In this document: one piece after another, positions 1 to 8,158 of the stretch
Numbering within the stretch: the stretch's first letter is position 1
Layout of the letters: every line of letters starts with the position of its first letter
Assembly (NCBI RefSeq): GCF_001457815.1
Contig: NZ_LN898221.1
Coordinates: 639,053-703,052 of the forward strand
DNA from: Vitreoscilla massiliensis
Lineage (GTDB): Bacteria; Pseudomonadota; Gammaproteobacteria; Burkholderiales; Neisseriaceae
DNA length: 64,000 nt
Reading direction: 5' to 3'
Notes under the pieces: model-generated
Told to the model about the DNA's origin: nothing
What the model saw: the letters and a program-made list of their open reading frames with translations, nothing else
The model's database searches: none
Made by a program: the position numbers and the translations under genes

Positions 1-190
1 GGTACATCTGGTCTTTCAATTGCAACTTCTGCCGTTTGAGTGATTCCAAATCTTCACCTTGCGCCAATAGGGCATCGTTACTTAAACGTTTTATTTGGTC
101 ATCTAACTGCTGATGCTGCTGGTACATCATAGAAAACTCCAAATCATCATCACGAAGTTTCAGCGTCAAATCACGGTATTCCGGGAACAT
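1..190 (-). CDS. YdcH/DUF465 family small protein (3' end beyond window)
   Basis: Reading leftward from an ATG at 190, 63 codons stay open to the window edge. The N-terminus MFPEYRDLTLKLRDDD and the following LDDQIKRL stretch match the YdcH (DUF465) family, short alpha-helical proteins of about 70-75 residues with heptad-like spacing and no established biochemical role. A strong ribosome binding site, GGAGG, sits six bases before the ATG and supports the start. The stop codon is outside the window, so the gene is partial here only because of the cut. No upstream partner gene is visible; the nearest gene on the other side, yebC, is divergent. Confidence 0.8.
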   Translation of the reverse strand, partial: MFPEYRDLTLKLRDDDLEFSMMYQQHQQLDDQIKRLSNDALLAQGEDLESLKRQKLQLKDQMY

Positions 191-872
191 CGCAATCCTC
201 CATATTGCACAGGTTCGAATTAGACTAGCCTATGTAAATCAAGTTCTTAATATTAAAAAAACTTTACATTAATGCATTTGGTATATATGAAAACCTATTA
301 ACTATTCCCGTATCCATATCAAAACATTCAATAAGCAATGCGCTTACACACCCAATGCAGCCATTTACACATTTAATATAACAACAGCACTGTGCTTTTC
401 ATTTTTATACACATTAATTGATTCAGTTACTCCTGCCTTGAAACAAATAGAGAACTGTTACAGGCCGCATCAGTATGGCAAATTCACATTCATATCAATT
501 AACTCTCCCATCTCGAGGCATCACTGCATCTGTCATCTGTCATTCGTCTAAAAACAAATACACTGACCCCACCTACTTTTATTCCAAGCCACACTCAAAG
601 TCTGTTTTGTCTGGTAAGAGAAATCCATCTAGCTGACACATACTGCTATTTTTTGATAGAATTTACGTTTCGGGTTTTGGCATCGCCTTGATGCTGGTCT
701 TGTTTGCCATGTTGATTTCCAAATATCAACAACTCAGTCAGCGCAAACAAGTCACCCATCTGCACAAAGTTCTGTACTAAACACAGACCATATGCAGAAT
801 TATTTTGAATTCACGACGTTTTACGACATGCCGTCCAAACAAGCATGCCAAATACTAAAAAGAGGTTTTAAA
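191..872. other. Intergenic region with a possible small membrane-protein remnant
   Basis: About 680 bp without a convincing gene, AT-rich, between divergent YdcH and yebC. At 637-780 (+) a frame stays open for 47 codons and ends in TAA; it encodes one hydrophobic segment (GFGIALMLVLFAMLIS) followed by a basic tail. It has no upstream ATG with a ribosome binding site; the first ATG (691) would give only 29 residues. It may be the 3' end of a decayed single-pass membrane protein gene, or chance. An in-frame extension of yebC to 792 also exists but has no initiation signal and is not conserved in the family. Confidence 0.4.
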
Positions 873-1601
873 ATGGCTGGTCACAGTAAATGGGCTAATA
901 TCAAACACAAAAAAGAACGCCAAGATGCCAAGCGCGGTAAGATTTTTACTCGCATCATTAAGGAAATCACTGTTGCTTCTAAAATGGGTGGCGGCGATCC
1001 TAACTCAAATCCTCGTTTGCGTTTGGCCATGGACAAGGCTGTTGATGCCAATATGCCAAAAGACAATATCCAACGCGCCATCGACAAAGGTACGGGCAAT
1101 TTGGAAGGCGTGGAATACGTAGAATTGCGCTACGAGGGCTATGGCATCGGTGGCGCGGCAGTGATGGTCGATTGCTTAACCGATAACAAAATCCGTACCG
1201 TTGCCGATGTGCGCCATGCCTTCACCAAAAATGGTGGCAATTTGGGTACCGATGGCTGTGTGGCGTTTAACTTTAAACACCAAGGTTATTTGGTGTTTGA
1301 ACCGGGTGTGGATGAAGATGCCTTGATGGAAGCGGCTTTGGAAGCCGGTGCCGAAGACGTGATTACCGATGAAGATGGTACGGTCGAAATCATCACCGAT
1401 CCTTATGAATACAGCCATGTCAAAGTGGCATTGGAAAGTGCTGGTTTCAAATCGGTAGACGGCGATGTGACCATGCGCGCGCAAAACGAAGCCGTTTTAG
1501 AAGGCGATGAAGCAGTACGCATGCAAAAATTGCTCGACGCTTTAGAAGACTTGGATGATGTGCAAGATGTTTACACTTCTGCAGTGATTGAGTTAGATTA
1601 A
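873..1601 (+). CDS. yebC: YebC/PmpR family protein
   Basis: A 242-residue protein beginning MAGHSKWANIKHKKERQDAK, the hallmark N-terminus of the YebC/PmpR family. Family members bind DNA as transcriptional regulators and some have been linked to translation of difficult (proline-rich) sequences, so the precise role here is open. Length is typical (about 240-250). The start at 873 is chosen because the family begins exactly there and AGAGG lies just upstream; an in-frame ATG at 792 would add 27 unrelated residues. The acidic C-terminal part (LEDLDDVQDVYTS) is also characteristic. A hairpin terminator follows 40 bp after the stop, so the gene is probably monocistronic. Confidence 0.95.
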   Translation: MAGHSKWANIKHKKERQDAKRGKIFTRIIKEITVASKMGGGDPNSNPRLRLAMDKAVDANMPKDNIQRAIDKGTGNLEGVEYVELRYEGYGIGGAAVMVDCLTDNKIRTVADVRHAFTKNGGNLGTDGCVAFNFKHQGYLVFEPGVDEDALMEAALEAGAEDVITDEDGTVEIITDPYEYSHVKVALESAGFKSVDGDVTMRAQNEAVLEGDEAVRMQKLLDALEDLDDVQDVYTSAVIELD

Positions 1602-1640
1602 GTCAAGATGGTTGGTTTTTCACTTGAGCTGTAATTTAAT

Positions 1641-1673
1641 AAGGACAAGTATTCGCTTGTCCTTATTTTATTT
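1641..1673 (+). terminator. Rho-independent terminator after yebC
   Basis: Perfect 9-bp stem AAGGACAAG / CTTGTCCTT with a 6-nt loop, followed by ATTTTATTT. It separates yebC from the lipoprotein gene at 1684. Confidence 0.85.
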
Positions 1674-1683
1674 GAGGTGAAAA

Positions 1684-2475
1684 ATGACCAAATCTGTACT
1701 GAAATCATCATTGTTCTGCGCCACAGCAGGTATTTTAGCATTGTCTGCCTGCGCGCAAACCACTGGCCCCCAAGGCAACAATCCTGATCAGTATTTAAGT
1801 CAATACCATTGGAACCTGCAATCGGCAGTGAACCAAAGCAATCAAACTTTGCCTGCATTTTACGCAGGAAAACAGCAACCTGCGGTGACTTTGGACATCA
1901 ATGAAGGTCGTTTTAATTTACACGGCAGTTGTAACCGCCTGATGGGTTCTTACACCACTAGCGCCAATACGTTTACAGGCGGCATGTTGGCCTCTACCAA
2001 TATGGCGTGCGCGCCAGCGGCGATGGAACAAGATGGCTCTTTGGCTCTGTTTTTCAGTGAACAAAAAATCAATTATAAACTTAATAAACAAGAAGCACCG
2101 ACCTTGACTTTCACCAACAACAAAGGTGAAAAACTGGTGTTTGTTGGCAGCCCAACCGCCGATACCCGCTATGGCAGCAAACCGGAAACCGTGTTCTTGG
2201 CCGTTTCTCATCAAACCCGTGCGTGCAGTGATGGCGTCAGCCGCGGCCGCCAATGTTTGATGGTCAAAGAAATTCGTTATGGTGAAAATGGCGTCAAGAC
2301 TTATGAAGACAAAGAATGGTCTAATTTTTACGACCACATCGAAGGCTTTACCCACAATAAAAACACCGACACCGTGTTGCGAGTAAAACGCTACACCGTG
2401 GCCAATCCGCCAGCCGATGCCAGCAAATACGCTTATGTTTTAGACATGGTCGTCAGCCAAGCATTGGTTAAATAA
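1684..2475 (+). CDS. META-domain and DUF4377 lipoprotein
   Basis: A 263-residue predicted lipoprotein. The N-terminus has a basic start, a hydrophobic core and a lipobox LSAC with the acylated Cys near residue 22, so it should be membrane-anchored in the envelope. Residues about 35-155 resemble the META/HslJ domain (W at the start, GRFNLHGSCNRLMGSY, MACAPAAMEQD motif), and residues about 165-260 resemble DUF4377 (HQTRACSDGVSRGRQCLMVKE, then a YDHIEGF motif). This two-domain combination recurs in proteobacteria. HslJ-type proteins are associated with novobiocin resistance and heat shock in E. coli, but a function here is not shown. GAGG upstream of ATG supports the start. Confidence 0.85.
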   Translation: MTKSVLKSSLFCATAGILALSACAQTTGPQGNNPDQYLSQYHWNLQSAVNQSNQTLPAFYAGKQQPAVTLDINEGRFNLHGSCNRLMGSYTTSANTFTGGMLASTNMACAPAAMEQDGSLALFFSEQKINYKLNKQEAPTLTFTNNKGEKLVFVGSPTADTRYGSKPETVFLAVSHQTRACSDGVSRGRQCLMVKEIRYGENGVKTYEDKEWSNFYDHIEGFTHNKNTDTVLRVKRYTVANPPADASKYAYVLDMVVSQALVK

Positions 2476-2541
2476 ATCCACAGCAATACCTGAAGCAATC
2501 AGACTGGTACAATAGCCACTTTGTTTAAAGTGGCTATTTGT

Positions 2542-2760
2542 ATGTTTGATGTCTTGATTGAAGCCTGTCGCGACGAAGCGGCGGGCACGGTGGCAGAGAT
2601 TTTGCAATTTTTCCTCGAAGAATGCGAACTTGAACAAGCACCCGATGCGGCAACGGTATTGCAATGCCGCGACATTCTGAGTGCCCGTGGTGGCAAATTC
2701 CAACGCTTGGCACAAATGTGCCAAGACTGGCTGGACGAATCATTACCAGAACCGAATTAA
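2542..2760 (+). CDS. Small hypothetical protein
   Basis: A 72-residue acidic protein starting MFDVLIEACRDEAAGTVAEI; I do not recognise the family. The frame opens at 2521, but 2542 is preferred because the upstream codons precede any plausible initiation site. It contains two Cys-containing helices (EECELEQAPDAATVLQCRD) and no membrane segment. Its stop ends one base before the ATG of the VanZ-like gene at 2762, which itself overlaps pepP, so the three appear to be one transcription unit. The tight coupling is the best argument that it is a real gene. Confidence 0.6.
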   Translation: MFDVLIEACRDEAAGTVAEILQFFLEECELEQAPDAATVLQCRDILSARGGKFQRLAQMCQDWLDESLPEPN

Positions 2761-2761
2761 C

Positions 2762-3136
2762 ATGAACCGATATGCCATTTATGCCTGCGCTTGGTTTGTC
2801 CTCAGCGCTTATGGTTTTTTTATGCGCCCACCGAGCATAGGCGTGCCCTTGTTTCCGCATTTTGACAAATTTGTGCACTTTGCCTTGTTCTTTGGGCAAT
2901 TGTGGTTGGTGGCACGGGCGCATACCTCGCAAATGCGGCCTGTAAATAACCAACTGTGGTTGGGTTTGGCCTTGGTCTGGGCCATTGCCATTGAGCTGAT
3001 ACAAAACACCTTGCCCAATCGCTCTGCCGATGTGTGGGATGCGGTGGCCGATATGGCAGGCGCTGCCTGCGCCTTGTACATCGCCCACAAAGTCATTCAA
3101 AACCGTCTGCGCTTACAGAAAGAAACCTCCTTATGA
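2762..3136 (+). CDS. VanZ-like membrane protein
   Basis: A 124-residue protein with about three or four hydrophobic segments. The segment PHFDKFVHFALFFGQLWLV carries the DK-x-x-H-F pattern, and the later IELIQ...RSADVWDAVADMAG stretch has the E-x-x-Q/R-x-x-D/x-D pattern seen in VanZ-like proteins. In vancomycin resistance clusters VanZ confers low-level teicoplanin resistance, but most chromosomal homologues have no known role. The ATG at 2762 is used rather than the frame opening at 2681, which overlaps the previous gene. Its stop overlaps the pepP start by 4 bp (ATGA), indicating translational coupling. Confidence 0.75.
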   Translation: MNRYAIYACAWFVLSAYGFFMRPPSIGVPLFPHFDKFVHFALFFGQLWLVARAHTSQMRPVNNQLWLGLALVWAIAIELIQNTLPNRSADVWDAVADMAGAACALYIAHKVIQNRLRLQKETSL

Positions 3137-4470
3137 ATCCCGATTACTCGGTGTACCGCAGCCGCCGTGAGCGTGTGTACGATGCCATAGGCAACGGCGT
3201 GGCCGTGTTGTTTGCCGCGCCCGAACGCATGCGCAGCAACGATACCGAATACCCTTACCGCCAAGACAGCTATTTTTATTATTTAAGCGGCTTTACCGAG
3301 CCCGAAGCAGTGTTGATTTTGAATGGGCAAACGCGCACCAGCACTCTGTGCTGCCGCCCCAAAGACCCTGATATGGAAACTTGGGTCGGCTTTCGCTATG
3401 GCCCAGATTTGGCTGCCGATGTCTTTGGCTTTGAAGCGGCCTGTAACACCGCAGAATGGCAAAACCGCTTGCAACAAGCACTGCACCACGCCGACAGCAT
3501 TTACGCCTTGTGGCAACACGATGGCGTGGCCGACGCCGACATCATGGGCTTGTGGCGCAAACTCTGCGCCGATGTCGCTTACCGCAAAATCGATGGCAAC
3601 ATCATCACGCCGGCACAGCAATTGGGTGATTTGTACCCCATCTTGGACGAAATGCGTTTGATTAAAGACGCGCATGAAATCGACTTATTGCGCCGTGCTG
3701 GACAACTCAGTGCCGAAGCGCACAATAAAGCGATGCAAGCGGCCTGTAACGGCGTGACTGAATACCAATTGGAAGCCGAGATTCTGTACCACTTCATGCG
3801 CCACAATGCCCGCAGCCCTTCGTATAACAGCATTGTCGCCGCTGGCAAAAATGCCTGTACCCTGCACTACGTGCAAAACAATGCCACGCTTGTTGATGGG
3901 CAATTGGTGTTGATCGATGCCGGTGCCGAATACGGCTATTACGCTGGTGACATCACCCGTACCTTTCCCGTCAATGGTCGCTTTAGCGGCGCGCAAAAAG
4001 CCGTGTACGACATTGTTTTGGCTGCCAACCAACAAGCGATTGCCGCCATTAAACCCGGCGTGCTGTGGCAAGAGGTGTCGGATGTGGCTTTGCAGGTATT
4101 GGTACAAGGCTTGGTCGATTTGAAACTGTTGCGCGGCAGTGTCGACGACAACATCGCCACCCAAACCTACCGCCGCTTTTACATGCATGGCATCGGTCAT
4201 TGGATCGGTTTGGATGTGCACGATGTCGGTGGCCGTTTCTACCAAGGCCAGCCACGCCGCTTGTGCGAAAACATGTGCACCACCATAGAACCCGGCCTGT
4301 ACATCAATGCCGCCGATGACATTCCCGTTGAATTTCACAACATCGGCATCCGCATCGAAGACAATATTCGCGTCAGCGCCACTGCCGCTGAGGTGTATAC
4401 CGCTGCCACACCGAAACAATGCAGCGACATCGAAGCCTTAATGCGTGAAAATAGATTCAGCCGTCAGTAA
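3133..4470 (+). CDS. pepP: Xaa-Pro aminopeptidase (aminopeptidase P)
   Basis: A 445-residue M24B metallopeptidase that removes an N-terminal residue preceding proline from peptides in the cytoplasm. The N-terminal half is the aminopeptidase P domain (YRQDSYFYYLSGFTEPEAV). The C-terminal pita-bread fold shows the dinuclear metal ligands: LIDAGAEYGYYAGDITRTFP (two Asp), HGIGHWIGLDVHDVG (His), TTIEPGLY (Glu) and GIRIEDNI (Glu). Length matches E. coli PepP (about 440). The start at 3133 overlaps the VanZ-like stop by 4 bp; longer in-frame extension into that gene is rejected. Confidence 0.95.
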   Translation: MNPDYSVYRSRRERVYDAIGNGVAVLFAAPERMRSNDTEYPYRQDSYFYYLSGFTEPEAVLILNGQTRTSTLCCRPKDPDMETWVGFRYGPDLAADVFGFEAACNTAEWQNRLQQALHHADSIYALWQHDGVADADIMGLWRKLCADVAYRKIDGNIITPAQQLGDLYPILDEMRLIKDAHEIDLLRRAGQLSAEAHNKAMQAACNGVTEYQLEAEILYHFMRHNARSPSYNSIVAAGKNACTLHYVQNNATLVDGQLVLIDAGAEYGYYAGDITRTFPVNGRFSGAQKAVYDIVLAANQQAIAAIKPGVLWQEVSDVALQVLVQGLVDLKLLRGSVDDNIATQTYRRFYMHGIGHWIGLDVHDVGGRFYQGQPRRLCENMCTTIEPGLYINAADDIPVEFHNIGIRIEDNIRVSATAAEVYTAATPKQCSDIEALMRENRFSRQ

Positions 4471-4581
4471 AACACATCGTTTGATGCAAAGCCGCGTAAA
4501 TAATCACGGTCTGGCCTTGGATACGGCATACGATTTGCACTTGCAGCAACAGTGACACTCAACCAATATTTGGAGAAAGCA

Positions 4582-5196
4582 ATGAAACAATTGTGGCAAA
4601 AATGGTATCTGGGCTTGTTGATGGTATTCGCACTGAATTTTGCCATGGCCAATGATTTGAACCACCCTGCGCAGGTTCAAATGCAGCAAAATTCAAAAGA
4701 CATCATGGCGGTGATTAACAATACCGGCCTGTCCAATCCACAGAAAATCCAGCGTTTGAATGCGTATGGCGATCGCTATTTGGATTACCAACGCATCGCA
4801 GCCTTGGCTGTTGGTGTGCAATGGAAAAATTTCACCCCGCAGCAAAAACAAGACTTTATTGCCGCGTTTAAAGACATGATTATTTCCATGTACTCCAATA
4901 CCGCACTGATGGCGGCGCAAAATGCCAAAATCAATGTCTTGGCCAAAAACAACAGCGCCAACAGCGCCAGCAAAGCCACGGTTTACACCCAAATCGTCAG
5001 CAATAAGAACAAGTCTTATGCTGTCGATTACCAAATGTACAAATCTGGCAGCGTGTGGAAAATCTACAATATCAATGTAGAAGGCGCTAGTTTGGTCACG
5101 GTATACCGCAATCAATTCAATGAAATCATCCAAAAACAAGGCATAGATGGTTTGATTACCGCCTTGCGCAACAAAGCCATCAAAAAAGTCAATTAA
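4582..5196 (+). CDS. mlaC: MlaC-like phospholipid-binding periplasmic protein
   Basis: A 204-residue secreted protein of the MlaC/Ttg2D family, which carries phospholipids between the outer-membrane MlaA complex and the inner-membrane MlaFEDB transporter. After a signal peptide (hydrophobic LGLLMVFALNFAMA, residues about 8-21) come the family features SNPQKIQRLNAYGDRYLDYQRIA and FTPQQKQDFIAAFKDMI. The start at 4582 follows GGAGAAAGCA; the upstream ATG at 4552 lacks a binding site and would disturb the signal peptide. Other mla genes are not adjacent, so this copy is separated from the usual operon. An inverted DUS-like terminator follows. Confidence 0.88.
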   Translation: MKQLWQKWYLGLLMVFALNFAMANDLNHPAQVQMQQNSKDIMAVINNTGLSNPQKIQRLNAYGDRYLDYQRIAALAVGVQWKNFTPQQKQDFIAAFKDMIISMYSNTALMAAQNAKINVLAKNNSANSASKATVYTQIVSNKNKSYAVDYQMYKSGSVWKIYNINVEGASLVTVYRNQFNEIIQKQGIDGLITALRNKAIKKVN

Positions 5197-5222
5197 GCCT
5201 GTCAACTGTGGCTGGTTCACAC

Positions 5223-5254
5223 AAGCGTCCTGTAAACTGACAGGACGCTTTTTT
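5223..5254 (+). terminator. Terminator made of an inverted DUS-like pair
   Basis: AAGCGTCCTGT and ACAGGACGCTT form a stem with a short loop followed by TTTTTT, ending the mlaC transcript. The word differs from the common GCGGCCTGTAA by one base (T for G), so it is a variant uptake-word pair. Confidence 0.85.
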
Positions 5255-5294
5255 CATGTTTGCCTTTTGCAAACACCACCACAAGGAGAGAACC

Positions 5295-5759
5295 ATGCAC
5301 ACTACCGCCATACGTTTATGTACCGTCGCTGATGCCCCATTGGTTGGCGAAATGGTTTGCGCCTTGATACACGAACTCAATCCGGAGTCACCGACCACTT
5401 TGGCCGAGTTCCAACTACGCGCCGCCAAGGCTTTACAACACCCACACTATGCCGCCTATGTCTTGAGCCTCAATGATGAAGCCATCGGCTTTATCAGCCT
5501 GAACGAATGCTGCTCCACTTATGCCGGTGGCGCTTTTGGCGAAATTGCCGAATTTTATGTGCAACCACAACACCGTTCTCGCCAATACGGCGAAGAACTG
5601 ATTACCCATGTCAAACACATCGGCAAAGCCAAACAATGGCGCGTGCTTGAAGTGGGCGCCCCAGCCTTCCCCCGCTGGAGCCGCACCATCGCGTTTTACA
5701 AAAACAACGGCTTCAAAGAAATCGGCCCAAGACTGAATGTGTCTTTGGTGGATGCATAA
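5295..5759 (+). CDS. GNAT family N-acetyltransferase
   Basis: A 154-residue acetyl-CoA-dependent acetyltransferase of the GNAT fold; the substrate is unknown. The N-terminal strand-helix IRLCTVADAPLVGEMV, the central strand GEIAEFYVQPQHRSRQYGEELITH (motif A with the Q/R-x-x-G/A-type loop, here RSRQYG) and the C-terminal GAPAFPRWSRTIAFYKNNGFKEIGPRL (motif B, FYxxxGF) are clear. The start at 5295 has GGAGAGAACC upstream; the frame opening at 5256 is rejected. It stands alone between a terminator and the CRISPR mini-array. Confidence 0.88.
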   Translation: MHTTAIRLCTVADAPLVGEMVCALIHELNPESPTTLAEFQLRAAKALQHPHYAAYVLSLNDEAIGFISLNECCSTYAGGAFGEIAEFYVQPQHRSRQYGEELITHVKHIGKAKQWRVLEVGAPAFPRWSRTIAFYKNNGFKEIGPRLNVSLVDA

Positions 5760-5899
5760 GCTGTTTGCTTGTAAGTTGGCTGGCTTGATTGCGGTGCAAT
5801 GAGCTTCTTTGGGTAACAATGTTATTTAAAAATCAAAGTGGTCTATCTTTCACAGAGCGATGGTAATAATTTGATTTTATAAACAATATCAAACCCATC

Positions 5900-5933
5900 A
5901 AAACAATGACTTTTCAGAGTCAATCATTGTTTT
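5900..5933 (+). terminator. AT-rich hairpin after the GNAT gene
   Basis: AAAACAATGA pairs with TCATTGTTTT, with an inner GACT/AGTC extension, just upstream of the mini-array. It may terminate the GNAT transcript or insulate the array leader. Confidence 0.5.
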
Positions 5934-5970
5934 GTCTTACTGAGTGAGGCTTAGCAGCATTTTTTATACG

Positions 5971-6298
5971 GTGAACTGCCGGATAGGTAGCTTAGAAATG
6001 ATGAGCTGTATCAAACGATAGAGCCTTTGATTGAACTGCCAGATAGGCAGCTTAGAAAGAATTGACCAAACAAATACAGGCCGCATTGCGGTGAACTGCC
6101 GCATAGGCAGCTTAGAAAAGTCAATTAACTCAATCAACGACAAGTCGCGCGTGAACTGCCGGATAGGCAGCTTAGAAAATTCAATCATGCGCCCAACTTG
6201 AAGAAGCTGGGTGAACTGCCGCATAGGCAGCTTAGAAATTGGTGTATACACAAATAGACGCGCCATTCTTATCCACTGCCGCACAGGCAGCACTCAAA
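5971..6298 (+). CRISPR. Type I-F-like mini-array, six repeats, no adjacent cas genes
   Basis: Six 28-bp repeats start at 5971, 6031, 6091, 6151, 6211 and 6271, separated by five 32-bp spacers. The consensus is GTGAACTGCCG then N-ATAGGCAGCTTAGAAA; the stem halves CTGCC/GGCAG and the CTTAGAAA handle match the main array at 59422, while positions 3-4 (GA versus TC) and the loop differ. The last repeat (ATCCACTGCCGCACAGGCAGC...) is badly degraded, which places the leader on the left (5820-5970, AT-rich). Csy4 of the main locus could process this RNA because the hairpin is kept. Spacer 2 contains ATACAGGCCGCATTG, which includes the genome's uptake word. Loop bases vary from repeat to repeat. Confidence 0.93.
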
Positions 6299-6370
6299 CA
6301 CATATATGTATGCATACAACTTATAATCACTTACAGTTATAATCACTTACAGAACAACTCACTCATTAAA

Positions 6371-6415
6371 ATAAGCGGCCTGTAAATGCATTCCACACAT
6401 TTACAGGCCGCTTTT
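6371..6415. terminator. Inverted DUS pair, terminator between mini-array and era
   Basis: AAGCGGCCTGTAAATG and its complement flank a 9-nt loop, with T-runs on the plus side and A-rich sequence (T-run on the minus strand) on the left. It can end era (minus) and insulate the array (plus). Confidence 0.8.
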
Positions 6416-6438
6416 AGCTTGCTTAAAGCATGGCTAAC

Positions 6439-7344
6439 TTACATACCCAATTCATTCAAGAAGCGGATGTCGTCGGCCCAGCCGGATTTGACTTTTACCC
6501 ACACTTTTAAGAACACCTTGGTATCAAACAGTTTTTCCATGTCCATGCGCGCTTCGGTGGAGATTTTTTTCAAACGCTCGCCGCCTTTGCCGATGACGAT
6601 GGCTTTTTGATTGTCGCGGTCGACCAATACGGCGATGTAAACGCTGTACATGCCGGTTTCGGCGTCTTCTTCAAATTGCTCTACTTCCACGTTCATCGCG
6701 TACGGCAGCTCTTCGCCCAAATAGCGGAACAGTTTTTCGCGCACGATTTCCATCGCCAAGAAGCGGCTGGATTTGTCGGTGACCATGTCTTCTGGGTACA
6801 TGGGCTCGCTGTGCGGCAACATCGGTTTTAACAATTCGATGAGCTGGGTGATGCGCAAGCCGTGTTTGGCGCTGACCACTTCGGTGGCAGCAAAATCATA
6901 TTCTTTTTCGGCATTGGCGATAAACTCGGCCAAGACTTCGCGGTCTTTGGCCTTGTCCAATTTGTTCACCACAAACACCACGGGCACATTCTTAGGCATT
7001 TGTTCCAATACCGCGCGGTCGGCATCGGTAAAGCGCAAGGCTTCGATGACAAACACCACCACATCGACGCCGTGCACGGTCTCGGTGACGTTCAAATTCA
7101 AGCGGTCGTTTAAGGCATTGCGGTGGTAGGTTTGGTAGCCTGGGGTATCGACAAACACCAATTGTGCGGTGTTATCGGTGTAAATACCGGTCACTTTGTG
7201 GCGCGTGGTTTGCGCTTTTTTACTGGTAATACTGATTTTTTGACCGATTAAATGGTTCATCAAGGTGGATTTGCCCACATTGGGACGGCCCACGATGGCG
7301 ACAAAGCCGCAGCGGTAATCGGTCGTATCGGTATTCAAATTCAT
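6439..7344 (-). CDS. era: GTPase Era
   Basis: A 301-residue GTPase required for 16S rRNA maturation and 30S assembly. GTPase motifs are visible: G1 GRPNVGKS near residue 18, G3 DTPGYQ, G4 NKLD. The C-terminal KH RNA-binding domain has GKGGERLKKIS. Length equals the family norm. The start overlaps the rnc stop by 4 bp, the conserved rnc-era arrangement that couples rRNA processing (RNase III) to small-subunit assembly. It is the last gene of the unit; the inverted DUS pair 25 bp downstream is the probable terminator. Confidence 0.97.
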   Translation of the reverse strand: MNLNTDTTDYRCGFVAIVGRPNVGKSTLMNHLIGQKISITSKKAQTTRHKVTGIYTDNTAQLVFVDTPGYQTYHRNALNDRLNLNVTETVHGVDVVVFVIEALRFTDADRAVLEQMPKNVPVVFVVNKLDKAKDREVLAEFIANAEKEYDFAATEVVSAKHGLRITQLIELLKPMLPHSEPMYPEDMVTDKSSRFLAMEIVREKLFRYLGEELPYAMNVEVEQFEEDAETGMYSVYIAVLVDRDNQKAIVIGKGGERLKKISTEARMDMEKLFDTKVFLKVWVKVKSGWADDIRFLNELGM

Positions 7345-8057
7345 TTATGGCCTTTTAAAGGTACGTTTTTCTGTACGTAAGTTAATGCTTCTTTGGCAGC
7401 TGCTTGTTCTGCCAATCGGCGGCTGTGCGCCTGTGCTTGACATTGGAAGCCCAATTCGCCCAAATCACAAACAATCACGAAAGTCTGATCATGTGCTTCA
7501 CCGAATTGATCCTCGATGCGGTATTTTGGCAATGGCAAACGGCGTGCTTGCAAGGCTTCTTGTAACAAAGTCTTGGAGTCTTTGCCATTGTTGCGCAAGT
7601 CTATGTTGCGGATGCGGTTATTGAACAAACGCGTGACCACGTGTTCGGCCTCGTCGAAATTGGCGTCGAAACTCACGGCGGCAAACATCGCTTCCATGGC
7701 ATCGGCCAAGATAGAAGGCCGGCGAAAACCGCCACTTTTCAATTCGCCCACACCCAAAAACAAGCAATCACCGACGTTCAATTCGGTGGCGATTTCGGCC
7801 AAGGTGTCTTGGTTAACCAAATTGGCACGCAAACGCGACAATTCGCCCTCGGTCATGTCTGGGAAGGTCAAAAACAGGATTTTGGCCACGGTGTAATTCA
7901 AAATCGAATCACCGATGAATTCCAAACGCTCGTTATTGCGCGCGCCATAACTGCGATGGGTCAAGGCTTTGTGCAATAATTCTATGCGTTTAAAGCGATA
8001 ACCCAATTTTTTTTGCAAACGTTCAATTTCTTGATTGCGTTGCACCGACAAACTCAT
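7341..8057 (-). CDS. rnc: Ribonuclease III
   Basis: A 238-residue double-strand-specific endoribonuclease that processes rRNA precursors and structured mRNAs. The catalytic signature NERLEFIGDSILNYTVAK lies near residue 38-55, with the second acidic cluster (DAMEAMFAAV) near 117. The C-terminal dsRNA-binding domain (DSKTLLQEALQARRLPLPKYRI ... AEQAAAKEAL) is complete. A GGACACATC sequence precedes the ATG. It is separated from lepB by about 100 bp containing a terminator, so rnc-era likely has its own promoter. Confidence 0.97.
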   Translation of the reverse strand: MSLSVQRNQEIERLQKKLGYRFKRIELLHKALTHRSYGARNNERLEFIGDSILNYTVAKILFLTFPDMTEGELSRLRANLVNQDTLAEIATELNVGDCLFLGVGELKSGGFRRPSILADAMEAMFAAVSFDANFDEAEHVVTRLFNNRIRNIDLRNNGKDSKTLLQEALQARRLPLPKYRIEDQFGEAHDQTFVIVCDLGELGFQCQAQAHSRRLAEQAAAKEALTYVQKNVPLKGHK

Positions 8058-8095
8058 GATGTGTCCTTTACCTTTAACAATGTGTCTGTGTGGTA

Positions 8096-8130
8096 TTTAA
8101 AAACAGCAGGCTGCTCAAGTGCAGCCTGCT
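8096..8130 (-). terminator. Rho-independent terminator after lepB
   Basis: On the minus strand AGCAGGCTGC and GCAGCCTGCT form a 10-bp stem with a 6-nt loop followed by GTTTTTAAA. It lies between lepB and rnc. Confidence 0.85.
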
Positions 8131-8158
8131 TAATGCTTGTTGCCCGCAAATTATAGCC

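Noticed and set aside
5971..6298. Mini-array as part of a type I-F3 CRISPR-associated transposon
   Set aside because: Repeat start GTGAAC is reminiscent, but no tnsA/B/C, tniQ or transposon ends are nearby.
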